This document shows, in pieces, positions 51,105 through 59,846 of a DNA stretch of 64,000 nucleotides. Source of the DNA: Verrucomicrobiota bacterium (GTDB lineage: Bacteria; Chlamydiota; Chlamydiia; Chlamydiales; SM23-39); NCBI GenBank assembly GCA_018239895.1, contig JAFEGL010000042.1:30017-94016 (forward strand), read 5' to 3'. How positions within the stretch are numbered: position 1 is the first letter of the stretch; every line of letters begins with the position of its first letter. The notes under the pieces are model-generated. The model did not search any database and was not told where the DNA came from. It saw only the letters and a list, made by a program, of their open reading frames with translations. The translations under genes and the position numbers were made by a program.

Positions 51105-52178
51105 TCATGCCGGCGTCAGGCAATTCAAATTGTTCCGAACCAGAGCTAATGTCTCTTCAGGAACATTCGGCAGTGAGAGGATTTTGAGATAGGCGGCGCG
51201 GGCCTCTTCGTGCCGATGCAGATAATAGGCGCAGGTGGCAAAATGGTTCAGAAGGCCGTACTCGTAGACGAACCGCTCGAGGTAGAAGAGCTCGCTCTCA
51301 GGCATCGGGATCGCAAGGCCCTGCTTGCTCACCACGTAGCCGAATAGGTAGTTTTGAGTTGAAATGTAATAATCGGCGAGCCAATAGAGCGGCTCGGCGC
51401 GCGAGGGCCGCCGCAGATAGGCCCTCCAGTAAGAGTCGATGAAATTTTTCCGGTTCAATCTCCGCTCAAGATGGGCGATCCGGAAAAGAGAATAGAATAC
51501 CTCCTCCTCCCAACCTCCCATGAGCGATCTTTTTTGGTAGTTTTCTATCGCCTTTTCATACAGACCCGCGACCTCGCATGAGAGGGCCAGATAGAGAACA
51601 TAGCGGCTGTTCAAGGGTTCTTTTTCTAGCGCTTGTTCGAGAGTGTGAACGTCTTTATGAAACTTCTCAGGATCGGACGAGCGGCTTCCGTCTTGCCGGT
51701 AGATCGACTTGACGCCGCAAAGGATCGCGGAGCTTCGCCCCTCTCGAAGGGCCATCACTTCGTGGAGAACCCCTTCCCATCTCCACTCGAGCCGGTTGTC
51801 GACGAGAGCGAGAACTTGAGACGTCATTGAGAGGAGCGCCTCTTTCTCCTGGACAATGAGATAGTAATCTTTGTCGAGAGGCGGCAGAGAAAAGGACTCT
51901 TCAAAACGGAGCTCGTCGTCGGCGTCGAGAAAAAGGAGATAGTCCCCTTTTCCACGGGCGAGGAGAAGGGCCTCGTTCCGATTATGGGAAAAATCGACCC
52001 AGGGCCGCTCGTGGAGCTCACCCGGAATGTCACGGAGAAACTCGCGGATGAGCTTTTGGGTCCCGTCGGTCGAGCCAGTATCGACGATCACCCAAGTGTC
52101 TATGAGACGCTTGGCCGAGGCAAGACACCGCTCGATCGTCCGGCTCTCGTTCTTTACAATCATGTTTAGGCAGATCAT
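51105..52178 (-). CDS. TPR-containing family 2 glycosyltransferase, array member 1
   Basis: 357 residues from the ATG at 52178, which overlaps the upstream gene's stop (ATGA); 17 earlier codons are not family-like. GT2 part: MICLNMIVKNESRTIERC, VDTGSTDGTQ near 36, DFSHNRNEAL near 64, DxD motif FLDADDEL near 84. Helical repeat half: YVLYLALSCEVAGLYEKAI and YLRRPSRAEPLYWLADYY (short cores LALSCEVAGLY, RPSRAEPLYWLA). It has the conserved KRSLMGGWEEEVFYSL segment. It is the last gene of the two-gene minus-strand branch of the array. Confidence 0.86.
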   Translation of the reverse strand: MICLNMIVKNESRTIERCLASAKRLIDTWVIVDTGSTDGTQKLIREFLRDIPGELHERPWVDFSHNRNEALLLARGKGDYLLFLDADDELRFEESFSLPPLDKDYYLIVQEKEALLSMTSQVLALVDNRLEWRWEGVLHEVMALREGRSSAILCGVKSIYRQDGSRSSDPEKFHKDVHTLEQALEKEPLNSRYVLYLALSCEVAGLYEKAIENYQKRSLMGGWEEEVFYSLFRIAHLERRLNRKNFIDSYWRAYLRRPSRAEPLYWLADYYISTQNYLFGYVVSKQGLAIPMPESELFYLERFVYEYGLLNHFATCAYYLHRHEEARAAYLKILSLPNVPEETLALVRNNLNCLTPA

Positions 52179-53278
52179 ACGGTCGCTTTCATGCGGGAAG
52201 CTACATAAGCGAGGTTTTTTTGCAGCCAATCCTTGACGTCTCGAGGCGTTTTAGGATTTGCAATCAATTTTACGAACAGATCGTGAGCCTCTTTGAATTT
52301 CCCAAGATAGAGGGCGCTCTCGGCGACTTGGAACATAATCGAGTAGTCGTAGATCGGGTGTTCCACCAACATGCAATCGGTGCATCTCGGTAGCGACAGG
52401 GCAAATTTCGATACGTGATAGGCAAGGAAGTAGTTTTTCACCGTCAAGTAATGGTTGACCAAACGATGAAGCGGCTCCGCGCGCGTGGGGCGGTTCTGAT
52501 ACGCCTTGCAATAGCTGTCGATAAAAATCTCCGGCGGATAGCCGAGAATCTGCTGCAGCTTGCCGATTTTGTAGAAGGCGTAAAAAATCTCTTCCGCCCA
52601 CCCTTTCATCTTGGATCTTATCTGGAACATCTCCAGAGACAGTTTATATTCTTGCGCCTCTTCGTAACATTGGGCTAGATAGTAGGCATAGCGGCAGTTG
52701 TCGGGCTCCTTTTCAAAGGCTCTCTTGAGAACTTCGGCATCCTTGAGATATTTTTTCGGATCGCTCGACCGGTATCCATCCCCTGTATTCGAAACATTGG
52801 TCAGCCCCTTGAGAAATTCGTAGCCATTGATTTTGGTCGGATGGATGTCTTCATGGACGACCCCTTTCCACTCCCAAGGAATCCGGTTATTGATGATGAG
52901 GACTCGTTGATAGACGCTCCCGTCTGAAACTCGGACCGAGGCGACATAGCAATCTTTTTCGAAATTCGGCATCACAAAGTCAGGTGCAATCTCGAGCCAT
53001 TCGTCTCCGTCAATGAAAAGAAGAAAATCCCCCTTCCCTTTCGACTGCCGGAGTACTTCATTCCGGTTGTGGGAAAAATCGACCCAGGGACGCTCCATCA
53101 GCTCGCCGGGAATATCCTTCATGAACTCGCGGATGATCTCTTGCGTTCCGTCGGTCGACCCCGTGTCGGAAATGACCCAGTAATCGATGAAGGGTTTGAC
53201 CGAGGTCAAGCATCTTTTAATGACCTTCGCTTCATTTTTAACAATCATGTTTAAACAAATCGTTCTCCGTTTTTTCAT
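52175..53278 (-). CDS. TPR-containing family 2 glycosyltransferase, array member 2
   Basis: 367 residues. GT2 part: RTICLNMIVKNEAKVIKRC, SDTGSTDGTQ near 38, DFSHNRNEVL near 67. The DxD position reads FIDGDEWL (Gly instead of Ala in the middle), still with both acidic residues. The TPR-like half includes YAYYLAQCYEEAQEYKLSL and YQNRPTRAEPLHRLVNHY, a substituted version of the YRPSRAEPLYxLAxYY element found in its siblings. First gene of the minus-strand branch, divergent from member 3 over a 111-base AT-rich gap (53279-53389) that must carry promoters for both branches. Confidence 0.86.
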   Translation of the reverse strand: MKKRRTICLNMIVKNEAKVIKRCLTSVKPFIDYWVISDTGSTDGTQEIIREFMKDIPGELMERPWVDFSHNRNEVLRQSKGKGDFLLFIDGDEWLEIAPDFVMPNFEKDCYVASVRVSDGSVYQRVLIINNRIPWEWKGVVHEDIHPTKINGYEFLKGLTNVSNTGDGYRSSDPKKYLKDAEVLKRAFEKEPDNCRYAYYLAQCYEEAQEYKLSLEMFQIRSKMKGWAEEIFYAFYKIGKLQQILGYPPEIFIDSYCKAYQNRPTRAEPLHRLVNHYLTVKNYFLAYHVSKFALSLPRCTDCMLVEHPIYDYSIMFQVAESALYLGKFKEAHDLFVKLIANPKTPRDVKDWLQKNLAYVASRMKATV

Positions 53279-53389
53279 ATTTCACTCCAATTTAGAACAG
53301 AAATTATTACAATAATTCATAAAAATCAAAATAATTTGAAATTATTAAAACAGTTTTGTTAGTTTCAATGAAAAATACGGAGTTATTAA

Positions 53390-54484
53390 ATGAAAAAGAC
53401 AATCTGTCTAAACATGATAGTTAAAAATGAGAGCAAAGTAATTCAAAGATGTTTGAATTCCGTAAAACAATTCATCGACCATTGGGTCATCGTCGATACG
53501 GGATCGACCGATGGGACGCAAGAGATCATCCGCGAAACGATGAAAGAGATGCCCGGAGAACTCCATGAACGCCCCTGGGTCGATTTCGGCCACAACCGGA
53601 ATGAAGCTTTTAGCTACGCGAAAGACAAAGCCGACTACCTCCTCTTCATCGATGCTGATGAAAGATGGGATCCAGCGGCCGAATTTAAAATGCCCGATCT
53701 CACAAGAGATCAGTACTTCATCTCGACGCAGCAGCCCGATGGGATGACCTACTTCCGGGTGGGGCTCGTCAAAACGAGCCTCCCCTGGAAATGGATCGGC
53801 GTCGCCCACGAAGAGATCCTCTGTCCTCAAGCGCAAAAGCCAGAAATTCTCCCCAACCTCGTCAATCGATCGAACGCGGGAGACGGCCACAGCTGGCAAT
53901 CGCCCGACAAATATTTAAAAGACGCCAAATTACTAGAGAAGGGGCTAAAAGATGAGCCCAACAACAGCCGTTATGTCTTCTATCTAGCCTTGAGCTATGG
54001 CAAAGCGAAAGAGTATGAGCTGGCCATCAAGAATTTTCAGAAAAGAGTCTCCATGGGAGGCTTGGAAGAGGAAGTCTTCTACTCCCTCCTCAACATCGCT
54101 CGGATTCAAGAGGGACTCAATAAGCCAGTTGAAACGTTCGTCGAAAGCTACACAAAAGCCTATTTTTACCGCCCCAGCCGCGCTGAACCCCTCTACTTCC
54201 TCGCCAACTACTACATCAACGCCGGCAACCCCTTTTTGGGCTACATCTATTCGAAGCTCGGACTCGAAATCCCCTACCCGAAAGATCTCCTCTTCGTCCT
54301 CCACGACGTGTACGACACGGGACTTGCCCTCCAATTCCTCGACACCTCCTACGCGATCGGAAGATATGACGAATGTTTAACTGTCTCCGAAAAGCTCATG
54401 AAAAACCCCCGGATTCCCTCCGAGCGGAGAGAGCAGATCCGGGCGAACATGGTCCATCTCAAAACGAAGATGAAGCAAAAATGA
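53390..54484 (+). CDS. TPR-containing family 2 glycosyltransferase, array member 3
   Basis: 364 residues. GT2 part: KTICLNMIVKNESKVIQRC, VDTGSTDGTQ near 37, DFGHNRNEAF near 66, DxD FIDADERW near 86. TPR-like half: YVFYLALSYGKAKEYELAI near 205, KRVSMGGLEEEVFYSLL near 228 and FYRPSRAEPLYFLANYY near 265. The ATG has CGGAG eight bases upstream. First of six plus-strand genes with almost no gaps; each of the next four starts on an ATGA overlap with the previous stop, so the block is one translationally coupled operon. Confidence 0.87.
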   Translation: MKKTICLNMIVKNESKVIQRCLNSVKQFIDHWVIVDTGSTDGTQEIIRETMKEMPGELHERPWVDFGHNRNEAFSYAKDKADYLLFIDADERWDPAAEFKMPDLTRDQYFISTQQPDGMTYFRVGLVKTSLPWKWIGVAHEEILCPQAQKPEILPNLVNRSNAGDGHSWQSPDKYLKDAKLLEKGLKDEPNNSRYVFYLALSYGKAKEYELAIKNFQKRVSMGGLEEEVFYSLLNIARIQEGLNKPVETFVESYTKAYFYRPSRAEPLYFLANYYINAGNPFLGYIYSKLGLEIPYPKDLLFVLHDVYDTGLALQFLDTSYAIGRYDECLTVSEKLMKNPRIPSERREQIRANMVHLKTKMKQK

Positions 54485-55551
54485 TCTGCTTGAATATGAT
54501 CGTGAAAAACGAGGCAGCCATCATTGGAAAATGCCTCGCCTCCGTCATACCTTTCATCGATCGGTGGGTCATCGTCGATACGGGTTCGACCGATGGGACT
54601 CAGGCAATCGTCCAGGAGGCGCTCCAAAAAATCCCTGGGCAACTCTACGAGCGCCCCTGGGTCGATTTTTCCCACAACCGGAACGAGGCGATGGCGCTGG
54701 CAAAAGGGATGGGCGACTATCTCCTTTTCATTGACGCCGATGAAGAGCTGAAATTTTTAAAACCAGTCGACAAATCGAAACTCGATCAAGACTGCTATTT
54801 CACACTAGTTCAGGAGATAAGCGGCATCCAATACCACCGGGAACTCCTCGTCCGCTCTTCTCTCAATTGGAAATGGAAAGGGGCGGTCCACGAGGCAATC
54901 AGCTGCCCAGAGGCCCAAAAGTTCCAAGTCTTGAAAGAAGTCGTCAACCTCTCGGCGACAGAACAAGGGCAAAGATTCAAAGATCCGGAGAAATATAAAA
55001 AGGATGCAGCGGCCCTTGAAAAGGACTTAAAGAATGATCCCGCCGATCCAAGGACCGTTTTCTACCTCGCAATGAGCTACAAAAATGCGGGAGAATTTGC
55101 CAAGGCCGTCTCCCATTTCGAAAGGCGCTCGCAAATGGGGGGTGTCGAAGAAGAAATTTTCCTCTCTCTTCTTTTCAAAGGCAATTTGGAAAGGGAGCTC
55201 GGACTCGATCCTCAGGTTTTTATAAAGAATTTGGAGCGGGCCTATCTTTATCGCCCCAGCCGTGCAGAGCCTCTCTTCTGGATCGCCGACTATTACATCC
55301 AAAACGGCCAGCCCCTCAGCGCCTATTTGTTCGCCAAAGAGGCCCTGACGATCCCCTATCCTAAAGACGTCCTCTTTGTCCAAAATGTCATTTACGAAGG
55401 TCTATTGCTCCTCCTTTTTGCCGATGCAGCCTTCAGAATCGGCCGCCGCGAGGAGACAAAAATGATCTACCAAAAGCTCCTTAAAGATCCCAAACTTCCC
55501 GACTCCTTAAGAAACATCATCCATAAAAACTTAGAACAGGTATTCGAATGA
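54481..55551 (+). CDS. TPR-containing family 2 glycosyltransferase, array member 4
   Basis: 356 residues from the ATG at 54481 (ATGA overlap with member 3; the in-frame extension to 54373 is a shadow). GT2 part: MICLNMIVKNEAAIIGKC, VDTGSTDGTQ near 36, DFSHNRNEAM near 64, DxD FIDADEEL near 84. TPR-like half: TVFYLAMSYKNAGEFAKAV near 195, RRSQMGGVEEEIFLSLLF near 218 and YLYRPSRAEPLFWIADYY near 255. Its acceptor-binding half differs most from its siblings around 90-150, which in GT-A enzymes lies near the acceptor, so specificity probably differs. Confidence 0.87.
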   Translation: MICLNMIVKNEAAIIGKCLASVIPFIDRWVIVDTGSTDGTQAIVQEALQKIPGQLYERPWVDFSHNRNEAMALAKGMGDYLLFIDADEELKFLKPVDKSKLDQDCYFTLVQEISGIQYHRELLVRSSLNWKWKGAVHEAISCPEAQKFQVLKEVVNLSATEQGQRFKDPEKYKKDAAALEKDLKNDPADPRTVFYLAMSYKNAGEFAKAVSHFERRSQMGGVEEEIFLSLLFKGNLERELGLDPQVFIKNLERAYLYRPSRAEPLFWIADYYIQNGQPLSAYLFAKEALTIPYPKDVLFVQNVIYEGLLLLLFADAAFRIGRREETKMIYQKLLKDPKLPDSLRNIIHKNLEQVFE

Positions 55552-56633
55552 AACAGACGATCTGCCTCAACATGATTGTGAAAAACGAACGGAAGATCAT
55601 CGAAAGATGTCTGAATTCGGTCAAAAAAATCATTGACTATTGGGTCATCGTCGATACGGGATCGACCGATGGGACTCAAGAGGTCATTTTGGAGTGCATG
55701 AAGGACATTCCTGGCGAGCTCTACGAAAAGCCCTGGGTCGATTTCGCCTACAATCGGAACGAGGCTCTTGCTCTTGCCAAAGACAAAGCCGACTACATCC
55801 TCTTCATCGATGCCGATGAACAGCTCCTCTACGAGGCCGATTTTCAAATGCCCCCGCTTACGAAACACTTTTATTTTTTCCTCATCCAGCAAAAAGACGG
55901 GATCAACTACTTCAGAGAGTCGCTCGTCTTATCCAAGCTCAATTGGACCTGGCGCGGCCCCGTCCATGAGAACGTCTCGAGCACGGAGGCCAAAGAGGCT
56001 GAGATCCTCTCCGGAATCACAAATCTCTCCATCACAGAAGATGGGGCCCGGTACCGAGATCCAAAAAAATACCTCAAAGACGCCGCCATCTTGGAAAAAG
56101 CCCTCAAGGACGATCCGAACAACGACCGGTACGTCTTCTACATCGCCCTAAGCTACGGCAACGCCAAAGACTACCGGACAGCAAAAAAATGGCATGAAAA
56201 AAGGGTGGCGATGGGGGGCTTCGAAGAGGAGGTCTTCTACTCGCTCCTTTCGATCGGAAAGATCGAAGAGAATCTCAAAGCCCCTCCTGAACAGTTCGTG
56301 AATAGCTACGCCAAAGCCTTCCAGTACCGCCCCATCCGGGCCGAGCCGCTCTATTTTCTTGCAAACTACTACATCCGGATTGGCAACTACCTGCTCGCCT
56401 ATCTCACATCGAAAATGGGCCTCTCCATTCCGGTGCCGAAAGACATCATCTTCGTCCAGCATCCGGTCTACGACACAGAGCTTCTGCTCCAGTTTGCGGA
56501 TTGTTCTTTCTACATGAAACAATATGGAGAAACCTACGAGGCGTACCAAAAACTCCTCACCAAAAAGACCCTCTCAGAAGAGACCCGCGCCTCAATCGAA
56601 AAAAATCTCCCCGTCATCGAAAAGCTCTTATGA
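55548..56633 (+). CDS. TPR-containing family 2 glycosyltransferase, array member 5
   Basis: 361 residues. GT2 part: QTICLNMIVKNERKIIERC, VDTGSTDGTQ near 37, DFAYNRNEAL near 66, DxD FIDADEQL near 86. TPR-like half: YVFYIALSYGNAKDYRTAK near 206, KRVAMGGFEEEVFYSLL near 228, FQYRPIRAEPLYFLANYY near 264. Starts on ATGA with member 4 and ends on ATGA with member 6. Closest by eye to member 3 in the helical half, which suggests duplication within the array. Confidence 0.87.
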   Translation: MKQTICLNMIVKNERKIIERCLNSVKKIIDYWVIVDTGSTDGTQEVILECMKDIPGELYEKPWVDFAYNRNEALALAKDKADYILFIDADEQLLYEADFQMPPLTKHFYFFLIQQKDGINYFRESLVLSKLNWTWRGPVHENVSSTEAKEAEILSGITNLSITEDGARYRDPKKYLKDAAILEKALKDDPNNDRYVFYIALSYGNAKDYRTAKKWHEKRVAMGGFEEEVFYSLLSIGKIEENLKAPPEQFVNSYAKAFQYRPIRAEPLYFLANYYIRIGNYLLAYLTSKMGLSIPVPKDIIFVQHPVYDTELLLQFADCSFYMKQYGETYEAYQKLLTKKTLSEETRASIEKNLPVIEKLL

Positions 56634-57583
56634 AGATTTGCCTCAACATGATCGTCAAAAACGAAGCGGCCGTCATAGAAAGGTGCCTCTCGTCTGTGAA
56701 AAATCTCATCGATTACTGGGTCATCGCCGACACCGGTTCTACCGACGGCACGCAAGAAATCATCCGGCAATCCCTTGCCGGTATTCCGGGGGAACTCCAC
56801 GAGCGCCCCTGGATCGACTTCTCCCACAACCGGAACGAAGTCCTTCAACTTTCCAAGGGCAAGGGCGATTATCTCCTTTTTATCGACGCCGACGAAAAAC
56901 TCATCGCCACTTCGTTTCAGAAAAAACTCGAAAAAGACCACTACTTCATCCAGGTGCAGCAGCCAGATGGGAGCCAATATTACCGGGTCGCCTTCGTAAA
57001 AAACGGCCTCGATTGGAAATGGAGAGGGGCGATCCACGAAGAGATCTTTTCCAGTGAAGCGAAGAGCGTAGGGACGCTCGAGGGGATTATCAATTTTTCC
57101 GACTCAAGCCAAGGGGCCCGCTCCCAAGATCCGGAAAAATATCTCAAAGACGCAGCTCTCCTTGAAAAAGAACCCGAAACGCCCCGCACCCTTTTTTTCC
57201 TCGGCTTAAGCTACGGCAACGCCCTCCAATTCGATAAAGCTCTCAAAAACTACAAGAAAAGAGCTGCCCTCGGCGGCGACGAAGAGGAGGTCTTCTTCTC
57301 CCTCTTCTGCATCGCTAACGCCCAGCAACATCTCGGCTATCCCCCCGAAACCTTCATCCAGAGCTTTATCAAGGCCCATCTCTACCGCCCCACCCGAACA
57401 GAGCCGCTCTACGCCCTCGCCTATTATTACAGCGAGACAGCCAATCCCTTTTTCGCCTATCTCATTTCCCAATATGGACTCACTCTCCCCCCCACAAAAG
57501 ACACCCATTTTGTTGTCGATTACAAAGAGCAACTTCAACTCGTATTTGAAAAAAGCGGCCGCGCTCTGGGAAAAAGCTCATGA
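56630..57583 (+). CDS. TPR-containing family 2 glycosyltransferase, array member 6 (short form)
   Basis: 317 residues from the ATG at 56630 (ATGA overlap; the 43-codon extension upstream is a shadow of member 5). GT2 part: MKICLNMIVKNEAAVIERC, ADTGSTDGTQ near 37, DFSHNRNEVL near 65, DxD FIDADEKL near 85. TPR-like half: TLFFLGLSYGNALQFDKAL near 188, KRAALGGDEEEVFFSLF and LYRPTRTEPLYALAYYY. About 40 residues shorter than siblings because the last helical repeat is missing after DTHFVVDYKEQLQLVFEK (a natural C-terminal truncation, with no frameshift visible). Confidence 0.86.
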   Translation: MKICLNMIVKNEAAVIERCLSSVKNLIDYWVIADTGSTDGTQEIIRQSLAGIPGELHERPWIDFSHNRNEVLQLSKGKGDYLLFIDADEKLIATSFQKKLEKDHYFIQVQQPDGSQYYRVAFVKNGLDWKWRGAIHEEIFSSEAKSVGTLEGIINFSDSSQGARSQDPEKYLKDAALLEKEPETPRTLFFLGLSYGNALQFDKALKNYKKRAALGGDEEEVFFSLFCIANAQQHLGYPPETFIQSFIKAHLYRPTRTEPLYALAYYYSETANPFFAYLISQYGLTLPPTKDTHFVVDYKEQLQLVFEKSGRALGKSS

Positions 57584-58653
57584 CTGTTTGCCTCAACATG
57601 ATCGTCAAAAATGAAGCGGCCGTCATCGCGAGGTGTCTCAAATCGGTGGCCCCATTCATCAACTACTGGGTCATCGCCGACACGGGTTCGACCGATGGAA
57701 CCCAAAAAATCATCCAAGACTGTCTGAAAAATATCCCCGGCGAGCTCCATGAAAAACCTTGGGTCGATTTCAGCCATAATCGGAACGAAGTCCTCCTTCT
57801 TTCAAAAAACAAATGCGACTATCTCCTTTTCATCGACGCCGATGAAAAACTCCTCGCTCCCCCAAATTACGCTCTTCCACCTCTCGACTGCGACTGCTAC
57901 TTTGCCAACACCCACCAGGAAAACGGCTCGACCTACTTCCGTATCCTCCTCGCCAAAGCAAGTCTCAATTGGCAATGGGTTGGGACGATCCACGAAGAGC
58001 TCCATTGCGACCAAGTCGAGACCAAAGCGATCCTCCAAGATCTCGTCAATTTCTCGATCTCCTCCGACGGCTCCCGCTCGAAAGATCCCGAAAAGTATCT
58101 CAAAGATGCGGCTCTCTTAGAAAAAGCTCCCCCGACAGGCCGCAATCTCCTCTTCCTCGCCCTCTCGTATGAAAAATCGGAAAAATACGAACTCGCTTTA
58201 CAAAACTACGAAAAAAGAGTCGCCTTCGGCGGTTGGGAAGAAGAAGTATTTTACGCCCTCTACCGGATCGCCTCAGTCGAAGCCCTATTAAAAAAGCCGC
58301 CTTCCCAAATCATCGGCAGCTACTGCAAAGCCTACCTTTACCGCCCCTCGCGCGCAGAGCCGCTCTACTGGCTCGGCCAATATGCGATCTCGATGCAAAA
58401 CTATCTGCTCAGCTACCTCGTATCCCGCCATGCCCTCTTTATTCCCCGCTCAACCGACACCGTTTACGTCGAAGACTCGGTCTACGACTACAATCTCCTC
58501 CTCCAATACGCCCTCTCGGCCCGGAGACTCGGCCGCTTTCATGAAGCGGCCCCCGCCTTCCAAAAAGTAATAGATAATAAAAACCTATCGCCCGCCAAAC
58601 GGGCATTTGCAAGAGAAGAACTGACGAAAAATCATCTCAAAATAAAGGCATAA
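57580..58653 (+). CDS. TPR-containing family 2 glycosyltransferase, array member 7
   Basis: 357 residues. GT2 part: MTVCLNMIVKNEAAVIARC, ADTGSTDGTQ near 36, DFSHNRNEVL near 65, DxD FIDADEKL near 85. TPR-like half: NLLFLALSYEKSEKYELAL, KRVAFGGWEEEVFYALY and YLYRPSRAEPLYWLGQYA. The first 90 residues are nearly the same as in member 6, pointing to recent duplication or gene conversion between neighbours, while residues 90-150 differ. It starts on an ATGA overlap and is followed after only 4 bases by the GT4 transferase. Confidence 0.87.
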   Translation: MTVCLNMIVKNEAAVIARCLKSVAPFINYWVIADTGSTDGTQKIIQDCLKNIPGELHEKPWVDFSHNRNEVLLLSKNKCDYLLFIDADEKLLAPPNYALPPLDCDCYFANTHQENGSTYFRILLAKASLNWQWVGTIHEELHCDQVETKAILQDLVNFSISSDGSRSKDPEKYLKDAALLEKAPPTGRNLLFLALSYEKSEKYELALQNYEKRVAFGGWEEEVFYALYRIASVEALLKKPPSQIIGSYCKAYLYRPSRAEPLYWLGQYAISMQNYLLSYLVSRHALFIPRSTDTVYVEDSVYDYNLLLQYALSARRLGRFHEAAPAFQKVIDNKNLSPAKRAFAREELTKNHLKIKA

Positions 58654-58657
58654 AAAC

Positions 58658-59698
58658 ATGAAAACGATCGGCATATTTACCTTCTTGCCCAAAGGGGTGA
58701 AACCCTGGGATCCCGACAGCATCAAAACAGGCATCACCGGCTCTGAAGAGGCGGTGATCTACGCCTCCGAAGAGCTCGTCAAACATGGCTACCGGGTCAT
58801 CATCTTCGGCGTCCCTCCTGAAAATTCCCCCCACTCCCATCCGTCCGCCAATCCCCGCTACGTGAGCATGAACATCCAAGAGTCGATCTACATCGACATC
58901 GCGATCGCCTGGCGCTCTCCTGGAGCCGGTCCGCAGCTCCGCCGCTTCGCCAAGAAGGTCTACCTCTGGCCCCACGACATCGTCAACCAGCGGGTTCCCG
59001 ATTCGGTCGCCCAAACCTTCGACGACGTCCTCTGGCTCTCCAAATTCCAGCGGGCCCAGTGGGTCTCGGTCTGTTCCGGATTTGCCAAGTTCAACAACAT
59101 CTACGGCAACGGGATCAACGCCAACTCGTTTAAAGAGATCCAGGAACGGCCCAACCCCTATTCGTGCATCTACGGTTCCAACTACGGCCAGGGGCTCGAG
59201 TACCTGCTCGATCTTTGGCCGAAGGTCAAACAAGAATTCCCCCGCGCCACCCTCGACATCTACTATGGCTGGGAACACTGGGGCTTCCTCACCCCCTCTC
59301 AAGAGGCCAAAGTCCGAAAACTTGTCAAAGAGTACACGATCCTCGACGTCAAGGAGCATGGCCTCGTCAGCCACGAAGAGGTGAACGACGCCTACCAGCG
59401 CTCCTCATTTTGGACCTACCCCCTCAAATTCCACGAGACCTTCTGCATCACGGCACTCCGGGCCCAGTTTGCTGGAGCCATTCCGGTGGCCCGGGCCGTC
59501 ACCGGCCTCTCCGAATCGATGCAGCACGGCTACAAGTGCTCCACCCAGGAGGAGTTCCCCTCGACCCTCTTCCGAGCCCTCAAGGGCGCCGAGAAGGTCA
59601 CCCTCGAAGACCGCCGCAAAATGAGGGAGTTCATCCTCCGCGACTACACCTGGGAGCGGGTCACCGCCAAGTGGAAAACCCACTTCGAAAAGCCCTAA
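58658..59698 (+). CDS. GT-B glycosyltransferase, family 4-like
   Basis: 346 residues, unrelated in fold to the preceding array. N-terminal Rossmann part IGIFTFLPKGVKPWDPDS and TGITGSEEAVIYASEELVKHGYRV (key part TGITGSEEAVI), a second Rossmann part SVCSGFAKFNNIYGNGIN then CIYGSNYGQGLEYLLDLWPKV (key part SNYGQGLEYLL), and the donor-site helix FWTYPLKFHETFCITALRAQFAGAIPVA, key part FHETFCITALRAQ, near 270, equal to the E-x7-E region of GT4. It lies 4 bases after array member 7 on the same strand, so the product probably acts with the array on one glycan or glycoprotein. Confidence 0.82.
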   Translation: MKTIGIFTFLPKGVKPWDPDSIKTGITGSEEAVIYASEELVKHGYRVIIFGVPPENSPHSHPSANPRYVSMNIQESIYIDIAIAWRSPGAGPQLRRFAKKVYLWPHDIVNQRVPDSVAQTFDDVLWLSKFQRAQWVSVCSGFAKFNNIYGNGINANSFKEIQERPNPYSCIYGSNYGQGLEYLLDLWPKVKQEFPRATLDIYYGWEHWGFLTPSQEAKVRKLVKEYTILDVKEHGLVSHEEVNDAYQRSSFWTYPLKFHETFCITALRAQFAGAIPVARAVTGLSESMQHGYKCSTQEEFPSTLFRALKGAEKVTLEDRRKMREFILRDYTWERVTAKWKTHFEKP

Positions 59699-59788
59699 AA
59701 CTTGGACCTCCGCCCATCGGCGGAGGTTACTCACTATCAATTACTTACAAAACCCCTCTCACAAAACAACTAACAACCTAAATTACAA

Positions 59789-59817
59789 TTGATTAATTAC
59801 TTAATTTTTTGTATAAT
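59789..59817 (+). promoter_or_regulatory. Near-consensus promoter of the Cys-phosphatase gene
   Basis: TTGATT (59789-59794), 17-base spacer, TATAAT (59812-59817), 29 bases before the ATG at 59847. Hexamers and spacer length are the same as for the CE-clan protease gene at 25192-25220. Confidence 0.7.
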
Positions 59818-59846
59818 TGATACTTTATTTAATGAAAGAGGTTATT

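Noticed and set aside
53408..57777. A series of similar open frames antisense to the glycosyltransferase array (for example 53408-53899, 54349-54675, 55467-55892, 56534-57037, 57535-57777)
   Set aside because: They recur only because the sense genes are paralogues. The antisense products mirror the DTGSTDGT/DFSHNRNEA codons and have no independent start signals.
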